NCBI GenBank assembly: GCA_039807745.1
Contig: JBDHRV010000042.1
Coordinates: 1-23,789 of the forward strand
Source: JAEUMW01 sp039807745
GTDB lineage: Bacteria > Pseudomonadota > Gammaproteobacteria > Burkholderiales > JAEUMW01
Reading direction: 5' to 3'
Length of the DNA stretch: 23,789 nt
Notes under the pieces: generated by a model
What the model was told of the DNA's origin: nothing
What the model saw: the letters and a program-made list of their open reading frames with translations, nothing else
Databases searched by the model: none
Made by a program: the position numbers and the translations under genes
In this document: piece by piece, positions 7,842 to 15,135 of the stretch
How the letters are laid out: each line of letters begins with the position of its first letter
How positions within the stretch are numbered: position 1 is the stretch's first letter

Positions 7842-8420
7842 ATGGCCTGCCCAAGCAACGCCCTCTTCTGCCACCTGGAGACACCATGCCGGTACGTGCA
7901 CGCCATCGCAGCAAGCGTGCAGGGAGAAGCGGGTGGCGCGCTGCGGGTCGCGTTCGGTCTCGAGGGGAATATCCACCGCCTGCACATCCCGCCACCCGCA
8001 ACACCCCGGCGCGCGGCGCGACTCTGGGAGCACACCTGCTTCGAGGCGTTCATTGCACCGAGGGATGCGCCGGAGTACTACGAATTCAACTTCGCTCCCT
8101 CGGGACAGTGGGCAGCGTACGCATTTCGGCGCTATCGGGACGGCAAGGCGTTGGAACTCGACTGGCACCCCGCGCTCACGGTGCGGCGGACGGACCGCCG
8201 GCTCGAGCTCGAAGCGACGATCCGCCTCGACCGTCTGCCAGCGATTGCGCCGCATTCGCCGCTGCGACTCGCGCTCTCGGCGGTGATCGAGGACGAAGAG
8301 GGTGAGCGTTCCTACTGGGCGCTGCGGCATCCGCCCGGCCCGCCCGATTTTCATCATCCCGCCGCGTTCGTGCTGGCGTTCGATCCGGCGGAGCATCTCG
8401 CCCGCGAGGCAGGGGGATGA
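7842..8420 (+). CDS. DOMON-like (MurB-associated type) domain protein
   Basis: The 192-residue product matches the bacterial DOMON-like family often found next to DUF1343/NamZ genes. Visible signatures are FCHLETPC (9-16), IPPP, LWEHTCFEAFI, YEFNFAPSGQWAAY and the C-terminal SYWALRHPPGPPDFHH. The fold is a beta-sandwich expected to bind a ligand, but no function is established. No signal peptide is evident, so it is probably cytoplasmic. The start is uncertain: ATG 7842 lies just before the conserved region, while GTG 7782 would add 20 residues, and neither has a clear ribosome site. The stop overlaps the next gene's start as ATGA, implying translational coupling. Confidence 0.8.
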   Translation: MACPSNALFCHLETPCRYVHAIAASVQGEAGGALRVAFGLEGNIHRLHIPPPATPRRAARLWEHTCFEAFIAPRDAPEYYEFNFAPSGQWAAYAFRRYRDGKALELDWHPALTVRRTDRRLELEATIRLDRLPAIAPHSPLRLALSAVIEDEEGERSYWALRHPPGPPDFHHPAAFVLAFDPAEHLAREAGG

Positions 8421-9622
8421 AATTCGGCATCGACCGCCTGCTGGACGAGCCGCAGCTGCGGCGGCCGCTGGCAGGGCGTCGTGTGGCATTGCTCGCCCAT
8501 CCGGCGTCGGTCACGCGAGATCTCGTGCACACGCTCGACGCGCTTGCGGCGCTCGACGACATCGATCTGGTGGCGGCCTTCGGGCCGCAGCACGGTCTGC
8601 GCGGCGACAAGCAGGACAACATGATCGAGTCGCCGGATTTCCACGATCCCGTGCACGGCGTTCCGGTGTTCAGCCTCTACGGCGAAGTGCGCCGGCCGAC
8701 GGCGGCGATGATGGACACATTCGATGTGCTGCTCGTCGACCTGCAGGACCTGGGCTGCCGCATCTACACCTTCATCACGACCCTGCGCTACGTCCTCGAG
8801 GCGGCTGCGGTCCACGGCAAGACCGTGTGGATACTCGACCGCCCCAATCCCGTCGGCCGCCCGATCGAGGGGTTCAGCCTGCGCCCGGGATGGGAGAGCT
8901 TCGTCGGCGCGGGACCGATGCCGATGCGTCACGGCCTCACGCTGGGCGAGCTCGCGCGATGGTTCGCGAAATCGCTGCGCCTCGACGTCGAGTGCGAGGT
9001 GATAGCGATGGACGGCTGGCAGCCGGCGCGTGCACCGGGTTACGGCTGGCCGCTCGATGCACGCATCTGGGTCAACCCGAGCCCGAATGCGCCGAATCTC
9101 TGGATGGCGCGCTGCTATCCCGGCACCGTGCTGCTCGAAGGCACCACGCTCTCCGAAGGACGCGGCACGACGCGGCCGCTGGAACTCTTCGGTGCGCCCG
9201 ATCTGGAGCCGCGCCGGCTCATGGCGACGATGTCGGAGTTGGCGCCGCACTGGATGCACGGCTGCCACTTGCGGGAGTGCTGGTTCGAGCCTACCTTTCA
9301 CAAACACGCTGGCAGGCTTTGCGCCGGAATTCAGATACACGCCGAGGGGGGATGTTACGACCACGATGCTTTCCGGCCCTGGCGCCTGATGGCGGTGTGC
9401 TTCAAAGCGCTGCGCGCACTGCGCCCCGACTACGGGCTGTGGCGCAATTTTCCCTATGAGTATGAGCACGACCGGCTCGCCTTCGATCTCATCAACGGCA
9501 GCGAGTTGCTGCGCCGCTGGGTGGATGATCCGGCTGCCGCGCCCGCCGATCTCGATGCGCTCGCGACGCCCGACGAGGCGTCGTGGCGTGAAGAGCGGGA
9601 GCCCTTCCTGCTTTACCCTTGA
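8417..9622 (+). CDS. namZ: Exo-beta-N-acetylmuramidase NamZ-type (DUF1343, GH171)
   Basis: DUF1343 proteins such as B. subtilis NamZ (YbbC) release N-acetylmuramic acid from the non-reducing end of peptidoglycan fragments. The 401-residue product has the family's hallmarks: FGPQHGLRG (55-63), PVFSLYGE with a conserved Glu at 90, DLQDLGCRIYTF, DRPNPVGR, EGTTLSEGRGTT and the C-terminal YDHDAFRPWR. No signal peptide is seen at the N-terminus (MKFGIDRLLDE), unlike secreted NamZ, so the substrate is probably an imported or cytoplasmic muropeptide. It is coupled to the DOMON-like gene by an ATGA overlap and followed by a short terminator-like hairpin. Confidence 0.9.
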   Translation: MKFGIDRLLDEPQLRRPLAGRRVALLAHPASVTRDLVHTLDALAALDDIDLVAAFGPQHGLRGDKQDNMIESPDFHDPVHGVPVFSLYGEVRRPTAAMMDTFDVLLVDLQDLGCRIYTFITTLRYVLEAAAVHGKTVWILDRPNPVGRPIEGFSLRPGWESFVGAGPMPMRHGLTLGELARWFAKSLRLDVECEVIAMDGWQPARAPGYGWPLDARIWVNPSPNAPNLWMARCYPGTVLLEGTTLSEGRGTTRPLELFGAPDLEPRRLMATMSELAPHWMHGCHLRECWFEPTFHKHAGRLCAGIQIHAEGGCYDHDAFRPWRLMAVCFKALRALRPDYGLWRNFPYEYEHDRLAFDLINGSELLRRWVDDPAAAPADLDALATPDEASWREEREPFLLYP

Positions 9623-9643
9623 GGTCCGCCCGACCGGACCTTT
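9622..9643 (+). terminator. Short terminator-like hairpin after namZ
   Basis: AGGTCCG (9622-9628) pairs with CGGACCT (9635-9641) around a 6-base loop and is followed by a short T run. It begins within the namZ stop codon. The short T tract makes it a weak or partial terminator, so some readthrough into the next gene is likely. Confidence 0.45.
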
Positions 9644-9670
9644 CCACGACACTGATTTTGGAGAACGCTC

Positions 9671-9949
9671 ATGACTGAGGCATCACCGGACACCGGTCTC
9701 GTAATAGTGTTGCTGGAGAGGCTGGAAAAGCAGCGACTGCCGCGCGCGTTCGAGCTGAAGGACAAGGTCGACCGCGGCGAGCGACTGGAAGATTTCGAGC
9801 TCACGCTGTTGAAAGAGATGCTGGACGACGCCATGCGGGTCAAACCGCTGATAGAGCGACACCCCGATCAGCAGGATCTCGCGGCGCGGGTGCTGCACCT
9901 TTACAAGGAGATCACGCAGAAGGCGCTCGCGAACGAGAAGGGCGCCTGA
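9671..9949 (+). CDS. Small hypothetical protein, tandem paralogue 1 (92 aa)
   Basis: I do not recognise a named family. The product is a charged, all-helical 92-residue protein without a signal peptide, membrane segment or cysteine. Helical blocks are about 9-21, 23-36, 40-58 and 68-88. The core LPRAFELKDKVDRGE (23-37) is followed by LAARVLHLYKEIT (70-82). A GGAGA ribosome site lies about 7 bases upstream of the ATG. It aligns without gaps to the next gene over all 92 residues, about 51% identical by hand count, so the pair arose by tandem duplication. Its regular helices suggest a protein-binding or oligomeric role, but that is only inference. Confidence 0.85.
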   Translation: MTEASPDTGLVIVLLERLEKQRLPRAFELKDKVDRGERLEDFELTLLKEMLDDAMRVKPLIERHPDQQDLAARVLHLYKEITQKALANEKGA

Positions 9950-9982
9950 TTTCTTTCGTGCTTGCGAACACCCCACACAGTC

Positions 9983-10261
9983 ATGAGTTCCTCATCGGAT
10001 GATCTGGGCTTGGTGCAGGTGCTGCTCGACGATCTCGAGAAGCACACACTGCCACGTGCCCTCGAAGTGAAGGAGAAGGTCGATCGCGGCGAGTTGCTCG
10101 ACGACTTCGACCAGATATTTCTCCGGCATGCCATCGAGACCGCCACCAGGGCGGATGAAGTGATGACGCGGCATGCCGAGTACCAGGCGCTCGCCGCCCG
10201 CGTTGCGCACCTCTACCACGAGATCACCACGAGGGCCCTGCAGAACGCCAGGCAGCCCTGA
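9983..10261 (+). CDS. Small hypothetical protein, tandem paralogue 2 (92 aa)
   Basis: This is the second copy of the preceding gene and has exactly the same length. The best-kept segments are LGLVQVLL (8-15), LEKHTLPRA (18-26), KVDRGELLDDF (32-42), the RH pair at 63-64 and LAARVAHLYHEIT (70-82). The middle helix (43-62) and both ends have diverged most, as expected if two proteins kept a shared fold but changed partners. I chose ATG 9983 over TTG 9962 because it gives the same length as paralogue 1; neither start has a clear ribosome site. It lies 33 bases after paralogue 1 and is probably cotranscribed. Confidence 0.82.
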   Translation: MSSSSDDLGLVQVLLDDLEKHTLPRALEVKEKVDRGELLDDFDQIFLRHAIETATRADEVMTRHAEYQALAARVAHLYHEITTRALQNARQP

Positions 10262-10332
10262 ATCACCGGCGCGCGCCACAACCATCGCGCCGCTTCTGCC
10301 GACCATTCATCGCCGACCCGCTCGCGCGGCCG

Positions 10333-10360
10333 GACGCCGGCGCTAACATCCGCTGGCGTC
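10333..10360 (+). other. Stable hairpin without a T tract
   Basis: GACGCCGGCG (10333-10342) pairs with CGCTGGCGTC (10351-10360) over 10 pairs including one G-U, with an 8-base loop. No T run follows, so it is not a standard intrinsic terminator. It lies in the 222-base gap between the 92-residue paralogues and the MBOAT-like gene. It could be an attenuated terminator or an mRNA end protector. I see no clear sigma-70 promoter in the rest of this gap. Confidence 0.35.
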
Positions 10361-10483
10361 ATACGACTCGTTCGGACCGGTCGCGGCGACGGCTCACCTA
10401 CGCCATGGTTCCGTTCGGCAATCTCTCATCGACCGTCTTCTCATGACTCGCTCGCCATCGCATCGAGTTTTCGCACTGGCACC

Positions 10484-11962
10484 GTGGAACGAGCGCTGCG
10501 CCTGATCTCGGCCAACGCCAAGCTGCTGCGGCAGCTGCGCACGGGTTGGGGCAACCGGGTTGGCGCAGGCTGGAGCGGCGCGGCGGTCGACATCAATCGC
10601 GCGTTCGCCTGGCACGAGGATACTGCTGTCATCGCCTGGTGGCGAGCAAACCTGGGCACGGTACTAGGTTGGCTGACACCAATGCGGCGACGTTTCCTGC
10701 TCGCCATGGCGGCCGTCCTGGTCGGAGTGCCGCAACTTTTCCGCGCCACGTTACCGCTGAGCGGCTCGCCATCGCACACCGATGCCGCCGCTTCGGCCCT
10801 CGCGGTCACCGCGGTGGTCGCCCTGCTCGGCCTGTGCTACGCCGCGTCGGCACACTTCGGCTCCCTACCGGCCGTGGTGCGCCGCCACCCGCAGCTGGCG
10901 CTTCATGGGTTTTTCTGGGGCCTGCTCCTGATTCTCTGGAACACCGCTTCCGCTGACCCTGCCTGGCGGCACGTGCTGGTGGGCGTTGCGCTGATCCTGC
11001 CCCTGCTGCTGTGGCGTATGGGATACCTGCTGCTTGCCGGTCAGCGCGGCAAAGTTTCAGGAACGCCCTTCACAGACCACCTGATTTATCTTCTTCCGTT
11101 ACAGGTGGGGTGGTTCGCATTTCTCCCATTCGGCAAAGGACTGGACTACCTGAGTCGGCACGAGGCGCGGGACGAGTACGCGCTCGCGCGGTCGCAGCTT
11201 GCAGGCATCAAGCTGATCCTGCTCGCGCTCCTGTGGTACGTGATGCTCGCCATCCTGCACGCACTGCTCTACGGCAGTTCGAACTGGGTGCATCGGACGC
11301 TCGGGGGTCCAGGGGCGGCATACCTGCCCGCGTTCGGCGAACTGCTGGCCCAAGGCGGTGACGCGCCACTCTGGCAGTCCTGGCTCGGCATCTACGTGGA
11401 ACTGGTTCGTCGCGCGCTGCAGGTCGCTATCCTGGGACACGGCATCGTCGGCGTGTTCCGCCTTCTCGGCTTCAACATCTTCCGCAACACCTACAAGCCC
11501 TTGCTGGCGGAGACGGTGTCCCAGTTCTGGGCCCGTCTGGAGTTCTATTACAAGGAACTGCTGGTCGACTTCTTCTTTCTGCCGACCTTCGCGAAGTGGT
11601 TCCGAAAGTGGCCGGCGCTGCGCATGTTCGCGGCCGTATTCGCTGCAGCGGTCGTGGGCAACATGTATTGCCACCTCATCGACCTCGACCGGGGCGTGCT
11701 CGTGCTGCATGACTTCCAGGCCGTCTGGTCCCATCATTCGCGCCTCTTCTACTGCCTCCTGCTTGCCATCGGCATCTTCGTTTCGATGCAGCGCGAGCAG
11801 CGGCGCGGCGGACAGGCGCCGCGCGCGGGCTTCTGCCGCAGGGTCGGGCGGATCGTCGGCGTCTGGACCTTCTTCGCGCTGATTCGCATCTGGGACCACT
11901 TCCCCGAGGTGTCCTTCGTGACGAGGACACAATTCTTCTTCGGCCTCTTCGGCCTCGCCTGA
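10484..11962 (+). CDS. MBOAT-like multi-pass membrane protein (putative DltB-type acyltransferase)
   Basis: The 492-residue product has a soluble N-terminal segment (1-66) and about nine to ten hydrophobic segments, with clear ones near 70-86, 105-124, 141-152, 164-184, 240-262, 376-394, 421-435 and 455-470. The block GFNIFRNTYKPLLAE (329-343), QFW (347-349) and KELLVDFFFLPTF (357-369) resembles the MBOAT signature, in which a Phe-Trp-x-Arg stretch precedes the aromatic re-entrant segment. The Trp-His of typical members is replaced. The usual Trp-His-Gly catalytic region may correspond to GNMYCHL, with His397, but this is uncertain. The GTG start at 10484 is the only upstream option and has no clear ribosome site. 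It heads a tight cluster with a ligase and a carrier protein, matching DltB's place in Dlt operons. Assignment to MBOAT is tentative. Confidence 0.6.
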   Translation: MERALRLISANAKLLRQLRTGWGNRVGAGWSGAAVDINRAFAWHEDTAVIAWWRANLGTVLGWLTPMRRRFLLAMAAVLVGVPQLFRATLPLSGSPSHTDAAASALAVTAVVALLGLCYAASAHFGSLPAVVRRHPQLALHGFFWGLLLILWNTASADPAWRHVLVGVALILPLLLWRMGYLLLAGQRGKVSGTPFTDHLIYLLPLQVGWFAFLPFGKGLDYLSRHEARDEYALARSQLAGIKLILLALLWYVMLAILHALLYGSSNWVHRTLGGPGAAYLPAFGELLAQGGDAPLWQSWLGIYVELVRRALQVAILGHGIVGVFRLLGFNIFRNTYKPLLAETVSQFWARLEFYYKELLVDFFFLPTFAKWFRKWPALRMFAAVFAAAVVGNMYCHLIDLDRGVLVLHDFQAVWSHHSRLFYCLLLAIGIFVSMQREQRRGGQAPRAGFCRRVGRIVGVWTFFALIRIWDHFPEVSFVTRTQFFFGLFGLA

Positions 11963-11984
11963 ATGCATTGACGAGAGTACGCCC

Positions 11985-13505
11985 ATGTCCATCGATCTCA
12001 CCGTTGGCAACCTGATCGAGCCCCTCAGCGGCCGCCGCTGGGATCGCCACGAGGTCGGCCGCCAGGTCGCCCACCGGATCGCCCGTCTTCAGCGCCATGC
12101 GGTAATTCGCGGCGACCGGGTCTTTCTGCCCTTCGGCAACCGGCTGGAATTCTTCGCCGACTTGCTCGCCATATGGCGTGTCGGCGCGTGCGCGGTACCG
12201 ATCGACGGGCGCCTCACGCCGTTCGAGATCCAGACCCTGATCGCAACCTCTCGTCCTCGGCTGGCGATCGTCGACGACAGCACCGACGCGAGCGTAGCAG
12301 GCGCCTTCGCAGCTGCCTCGATCACGTGCGTCCTCACCAGCGAGACCGGGCAGGCAGAAGGCGAGGCGTGGCGCTGTCGCCTCGACGACGACGCGCTGAT
12401 CCTGTTCACCTCGGGCTCGACCGGCGACCCCAAGGGCGTGGTCCATACCCACCGGTCGCTGCGCGCGCGCTGGATGTCGCTGCACGACCACTTGGGAGCC
12501 GCGCCGTTTCAGCGCACGCTCTGCCTGCTGCCAACGCACTTCGGCCACGGTCTGATCTGCAACGCACTCTTCCCCTGGCTCGCCGGCCAGGATCTCTACA
12601 TCACGCCACCGTTCCGCCCCGACCTCGTCATGCAGCTCGGGGCGCTGATCGACGAGCACCGCATCACCTTCATGTCCTCGGTACCCGCCATCTGGCGTCT
12701 TGCCTTGAAGCTCGCCCGCCCGCCGCGCACGGGGACTTTGCAGCGCGTCCACTGCGGTTCGGCGCCGCTCTCGGCGAGCACTTGGGAAGGCATTCGCGGG
12801 TGGAGCGGGACGCCGCAGGTGTGCAACGCATACGGCATCACCGAGACCGGAAGCTGGGTCGCGGGGTTGGGCGAAGCGGATGTTCCCGCCGCGGACGGAC
12901 TGATCGGCGAAGGCTGGGGTGCGGTCATCCGTGTCTTGCGCACTGCCGAGACCGCTGGACACCGCGACCCTGCGCTGCAATGCGCCGCCGGCGAGCCCGG
13001 CTACGTGTGGCTCAACACACCGGCGCTGATGAAGGGCTACTTCTTGCGCGATGACCTGACCGAGCGGGTCGTGGTCGATGGCTGGTTCATGACGGGAGAC
13101 ATCGGCGTCCTCGACGATCGCGGCCGGCTCACCTTACGCGGACGCGAGCGCGACGAAATCAATCGGGGCGGCATCAAGATCTATCCGGCCGACATCGACG
13201 CGGTAGTCGAGCGGTTCGAGCGCACCACGGACGTGTGTGCGTTCGCCGTCGAGGATCCGGTGTACGGACAGTCAGTCGGCATGGCGGTCGTGCTCGACGA
13301 CGGTAGCGACGATACAGTCCGCGGGCTCTATCGCTGGATGCGTGCGCACCTCGCCGAGACCAAGATGCCAAGACACTGGTGGATCGTCGATGCGATCCCG
13401 CGCACCTCGCGCGGCAAAATCAACCGCGACGCGGTCAAGGCCGCTTGCATGGACCGGCCGGCGCTCGACCTGCCGCCCATCGTCGGAGACGGAGGCGACG
13501 CGTGA
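11985..13505 (+). CDS. AMP-dependent acyl/aryl ligase (ANL superfamily)
   Basis: The enzyme adenylates a carboxylic acid with ATP and transfers it to a thiol, here most likely the carrier protein encoded next. The 506-residue product has A3 FTSGSTGDPKGV (141-152), A5 YGITET (283-288), A7 TGD (370-372), A8 with RGRERDEINRGGIKIYP (385-401) and the A10 lysine K478 in TSRGKINRD. YGITET and GGIKIYP look more like acyl- or aryl-CoA ligases than DltA, so D-alanine is not a secure guess for the substrate. A GAGAG site lies 7 bases before the ATG. It is 22 bases from the MBOAT-like gene, and its stop overlaps the carrier start (GTGA), so expression is coupled. Confidence 0.9.
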   Translation: MSIDLTVGNLIEPLSGRRWDRHEVGRQVAHRIARLQRHAVIRGDRVFLPFGNRLEFFADLLAIWRVGACAVPIDGRLTPFEIQTLIATSRPRLAIVDDSTDASVAGAFAAASITCVLTSETGQAEGEAWRCRLDDDALILFTSGSTGDPKGVVHTHRSLRARWMSLHDHLGAAPFQRTLCLLPTHFGHGLICNALFPWLAGQDLYITPPFRPDLVMQLGALIDEHRITFMSSVPAIWRLALKLARPPRTGTLQRVHCGSAPLSASTWEGIRGWSGTPQVCNAYGITETGSWVAGLGEADVPAADGLIGEGWGAVIRVLRTAETAGHRDPALQCAAGEPGYVWLNTPALMKGYFLRDDLTERVVVDGWFMTGDIGVLDDRGRLTLRGRERDEINRGGIKIYPADIDAVVERFERTTDVCAFAVEDPVYGQSVGMAVVLDDGSDDTVRGLYRWMRAHLAETKMPRHWWIVDAIPRTSRGKINRDAVKAACMDRPALDLPPIVGDGGDA

Positions 13506-13762
13506 TCGAGCAGCGACAGCAGCGCCGGGATGGCCTCCTCCGTTTTCTGCGCACGATCCAGAAGCCCAGCCGCTCCGTCGATCGTCTCGGCGATGAGGAA
13601 GGGCTGCTCGCAGTTGGACTCATCGACTCGCTGGCGATCCTGCAGATCGTGCTCTATCTCGAAGAGACGTACGGCATCGACTTCTCTGTCGTGGGCGTCG
13701 ATCCCGAGCACTTCGGGACCATCGGCGGCATTCTGGATCTGATCGAGCACGCAGCGGCCTAG
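13502..13762 (+). CDS. Acyl carrier protein (phosphopantetheine-binding)
   Basis: This 86-residue carrier is expected to hold the activated acid as a thioester on 4'-phosphopantetheine. Ser43 in GLIDSLAILQ is the attachment site; the D-S-L triad and the following amphipathic helix II are typical. Helix III/IV is seen in YLEETYGIDF and the C-terminal GGILDLIEHA. Start: GTG 13502 overlaps the ligase stop as GTGA, which is the usual coupling for ligase/carrier pairs. A longer reading frame from 13379 only extends over the ligase gene in another frame. It is not the fatty-acid AcpP, which carries a DSLD motif and is more acidic. It is likely dedicated to the adjacent ligase. Confidence 0.88.
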   Translation: MIEQRQQRRDGLLRFLRTIQKPSRSVDRLGDEEGLLAVGLIDSLAILQIVLYLEETYGIDFSVVGVDPEHFGTIGGILDLIEHAAA

Positions 13763-13789
13763 CTCCGCGCAATCAATGCGCGCCGGCCG
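13755..13789. terminator. Convergent-gene hairpin, possible terminator
   Basis: CGGCC (13755-13759) and CGCGC (13766-13770) pair with GCGCG (13778-13782) and GGCCG (13785-13789) around the loop AATCAAT. It lies between two convergent genes with a 10-base gap. There is no T run, so termination strength is doubtful. Confidence 0.3.
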
Positions 13790-14096
13790 AGAGTTTGAGG
13801 CCGACGATCCCGACGATGATCAACGCGAGGAACACGAAGCGGGCGATCGTCGCAGGCTCACCGAAAAGAATCATCCCCAGGATTGCGACCCCTGCCGCGC
13901 CGATGCCGGTCCAGATCGCATAGCCGGTGCCCACGGGAATCGTCTTCACCGCCAGCGCCAGGAGATAGAAGGATAGCCACGCCACCGCGATGGTGATGAC
14001 CGATGGCCAGAGCCGGGTGAAGCCTTCTGTGTACTTGAGCCCGATCGCCCACACGATCTCGAGCATGCCGGCAAGAAAAAGATAGACCCAGGACAT
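13773..14096 (-). CDS. gdx: SMR-family guanidinium exporter (Gdx/SugE type)
   Basis: A four-helix small multidrug resistance protein of 107 residues. The Gdx subtype exports guanidinium by proton exchange in the inner membrane. The first helix contains the essential Glu13 in AGMLEIVWAIGLKYTEGF, the arrangement typical of Gdx/SugE rather than EmrE-type polyspecific pumps. Helices lie near 3-20, 29-50, 57-78 and 84-103. GGAG lies 6 bases before the ATG. I found no guanidine riboswitch upstream, so regulation is unclear. The exporter is divergent from the metallopeptidase gene and convergent with the carrier protein gene. Confidence 0.9.
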   Translation of the reverse strand: MSWVYLFLAGMLEIVWAIGLKYTEGFTRLWPSVITIAVAWLSFYLLALAVKTIPVGTGYAIWTGIGAAGVAILGMILFGEPATIARFVFLALIIVGIVGLKLSAGAH

Positions 14097-14238
14097 CGTC
14101 GGCTCCGTCCATCCGCGAAGGAAGATTGGGATTTTGCGGGCGCTGCGGGCGGCTCACAAGGGCATCATCGCGTGCGTTCGAGCCGCGGGAAGCGGTATAT
14201 TGCACAGACCACCCGAGGTGCTTCAGGAGGAAGGCGAT

Positions 14239-15129
14239 ATGAGATGGGAATCGGGTCGCCGCAGCGACAATATCGAGGATATCCGCGGTCGCGGTCCGGG
14301 GTTTGGCGGTCGCGGCATGAAAATTGGCGGTCTGGGAATGATCATCGTGTTCATCGCCGCGCTCGTGCTGGGTGTCGACCCGTTCGCCCTGATGAGCACC
14401 GTCGAGACCGTGAGCGGTCCGCCTTCGACTCCCACGCAATCGAGCCGGCCAGCACCTGGGCAGGCAGCGCCGGGGATACCGGTCAAGGACGAGCAGGCCG
14501 AATTCGTCTCGGTGGTGCTGGCCGATACCGAAGATACGTGGGGTCAGATCTTCACCTCGGGCGGCAAGCGCTATCAGGCGCCGAAGCTCGTCATGTTCTC
14601 GGGAATGGTCCAGTCGGCGTGCGGGATGACCTCGGCGGCCGCCGGGCCGTTCTATTGCCCGGCCGACCAGAAGGTGTACATCGATCTCGACTTCTTCCGC
14701 GAGCTCGATCGCCGCTTCGGCGCGCCGGGGGATTTTGCGCGCGCCTACGTGATCGCGCATGAAGTCGGCCACCACGTGCAGAACCTGCTCGGCGTCGCGG
14801 GCAAGGTGCAGAACCTTCAGTCGCGTGCGTCCGAGCAGCAGGCCAAGGCGCTCTCCGTGCGGATGGAGCTGCAGGCGGACTGTCTGGCTGGCGTATGGGG
14901 TCACCACGCGAACAAGCAGCGTCAACTGCTCGAACCGGGCGACGCGGAAGAAGGATTGCGCGCGGCCGCGGCCATCGGCGACGACAATATCCAGCGGCAA
15001 TCCGCGGGCTACGTCCGGCCCGAATCCTGGACCCACGGCTCTTCCGACATGCGTGTGCGCTGGTTCAAGCGCGGGCTCGAAGGCGGTCGCATCGACCAGT
15101 GCGACACCTTCCAGGCGGCGCAGCTCTGA
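14239..15129 (+). CDS. Neutral zinc metallopeptidase (KPN_02809/YpfJ family)
   Basis: The 296-residue product has a positively charged N-terminus, a membrane anchor at about 28-46 and a Pro/Ser/Thr-rich linker (about 55-80). A zincin domain follows, with AHEVGHHVQN giving His174, Glu175 and His178. The ELQADCLAG segment (210-218) supplies the third ligand region. MFSGMVQSACG and YCPADQKVYIDLDFF are family hallmarks. The cellular substrate is unknown. The domain should face the periplasm. I chose ATG 14239 because AGGAGG at 14225-14230 sits 8 bases upstream; the open frame extends to 14134 without conservation. A TATATT at 14196-14201 may be its -10. Confidence 0.92.
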   Translation: MRWESGRRSDNIEDIRGRGPGFGGRGMKIGGLGMIIVFIAALVLGVDPFALMSTVETVSGPPSTPTQSSRPAPGQAAPGIPVKDEQAEFVSVVLADTEDTWGQIFTSGGKRYQAPKLVMFSGMVQSACGMTSAAAGPFYCPADQKVYIDLDFFRELDRRFGAPGDFARAYVIAHEVGHHVQNLLGVAGKVQNLQSRASEQQAKALSVRMELQADCLAGVWGHHANKQRQLLEPGDAEEGLRAAAAIGDDNIQRQSAGYVRPESWTHGSSDMRVRWFKRGLEGGRIDQCDTFQAAQL

Positions 15130-15135
15130 TCGCTG

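Noticed and set aside
10443..10505. Short open frame beginning with ATG upstream of the MBOAT-like gene
   Set aside because: Only 20 codons, no ribosome site, out of frame with the real gene and without a leader-peptide signature.
13379..13762. Longer version of the carrier protein starting inside the ligase gene
   Set aside because: The first 41 residues come from the ligase coding sequence in another frame. The GTG at 13502 with the GTGA overlap gives a normal carrier length.
14097..14238. Possible guanidine riboswitch upstream of the exporter
   Set aside because: No ACGR-loop hairpin pair or other aptamer pattern could be found by eye on the minus strand.
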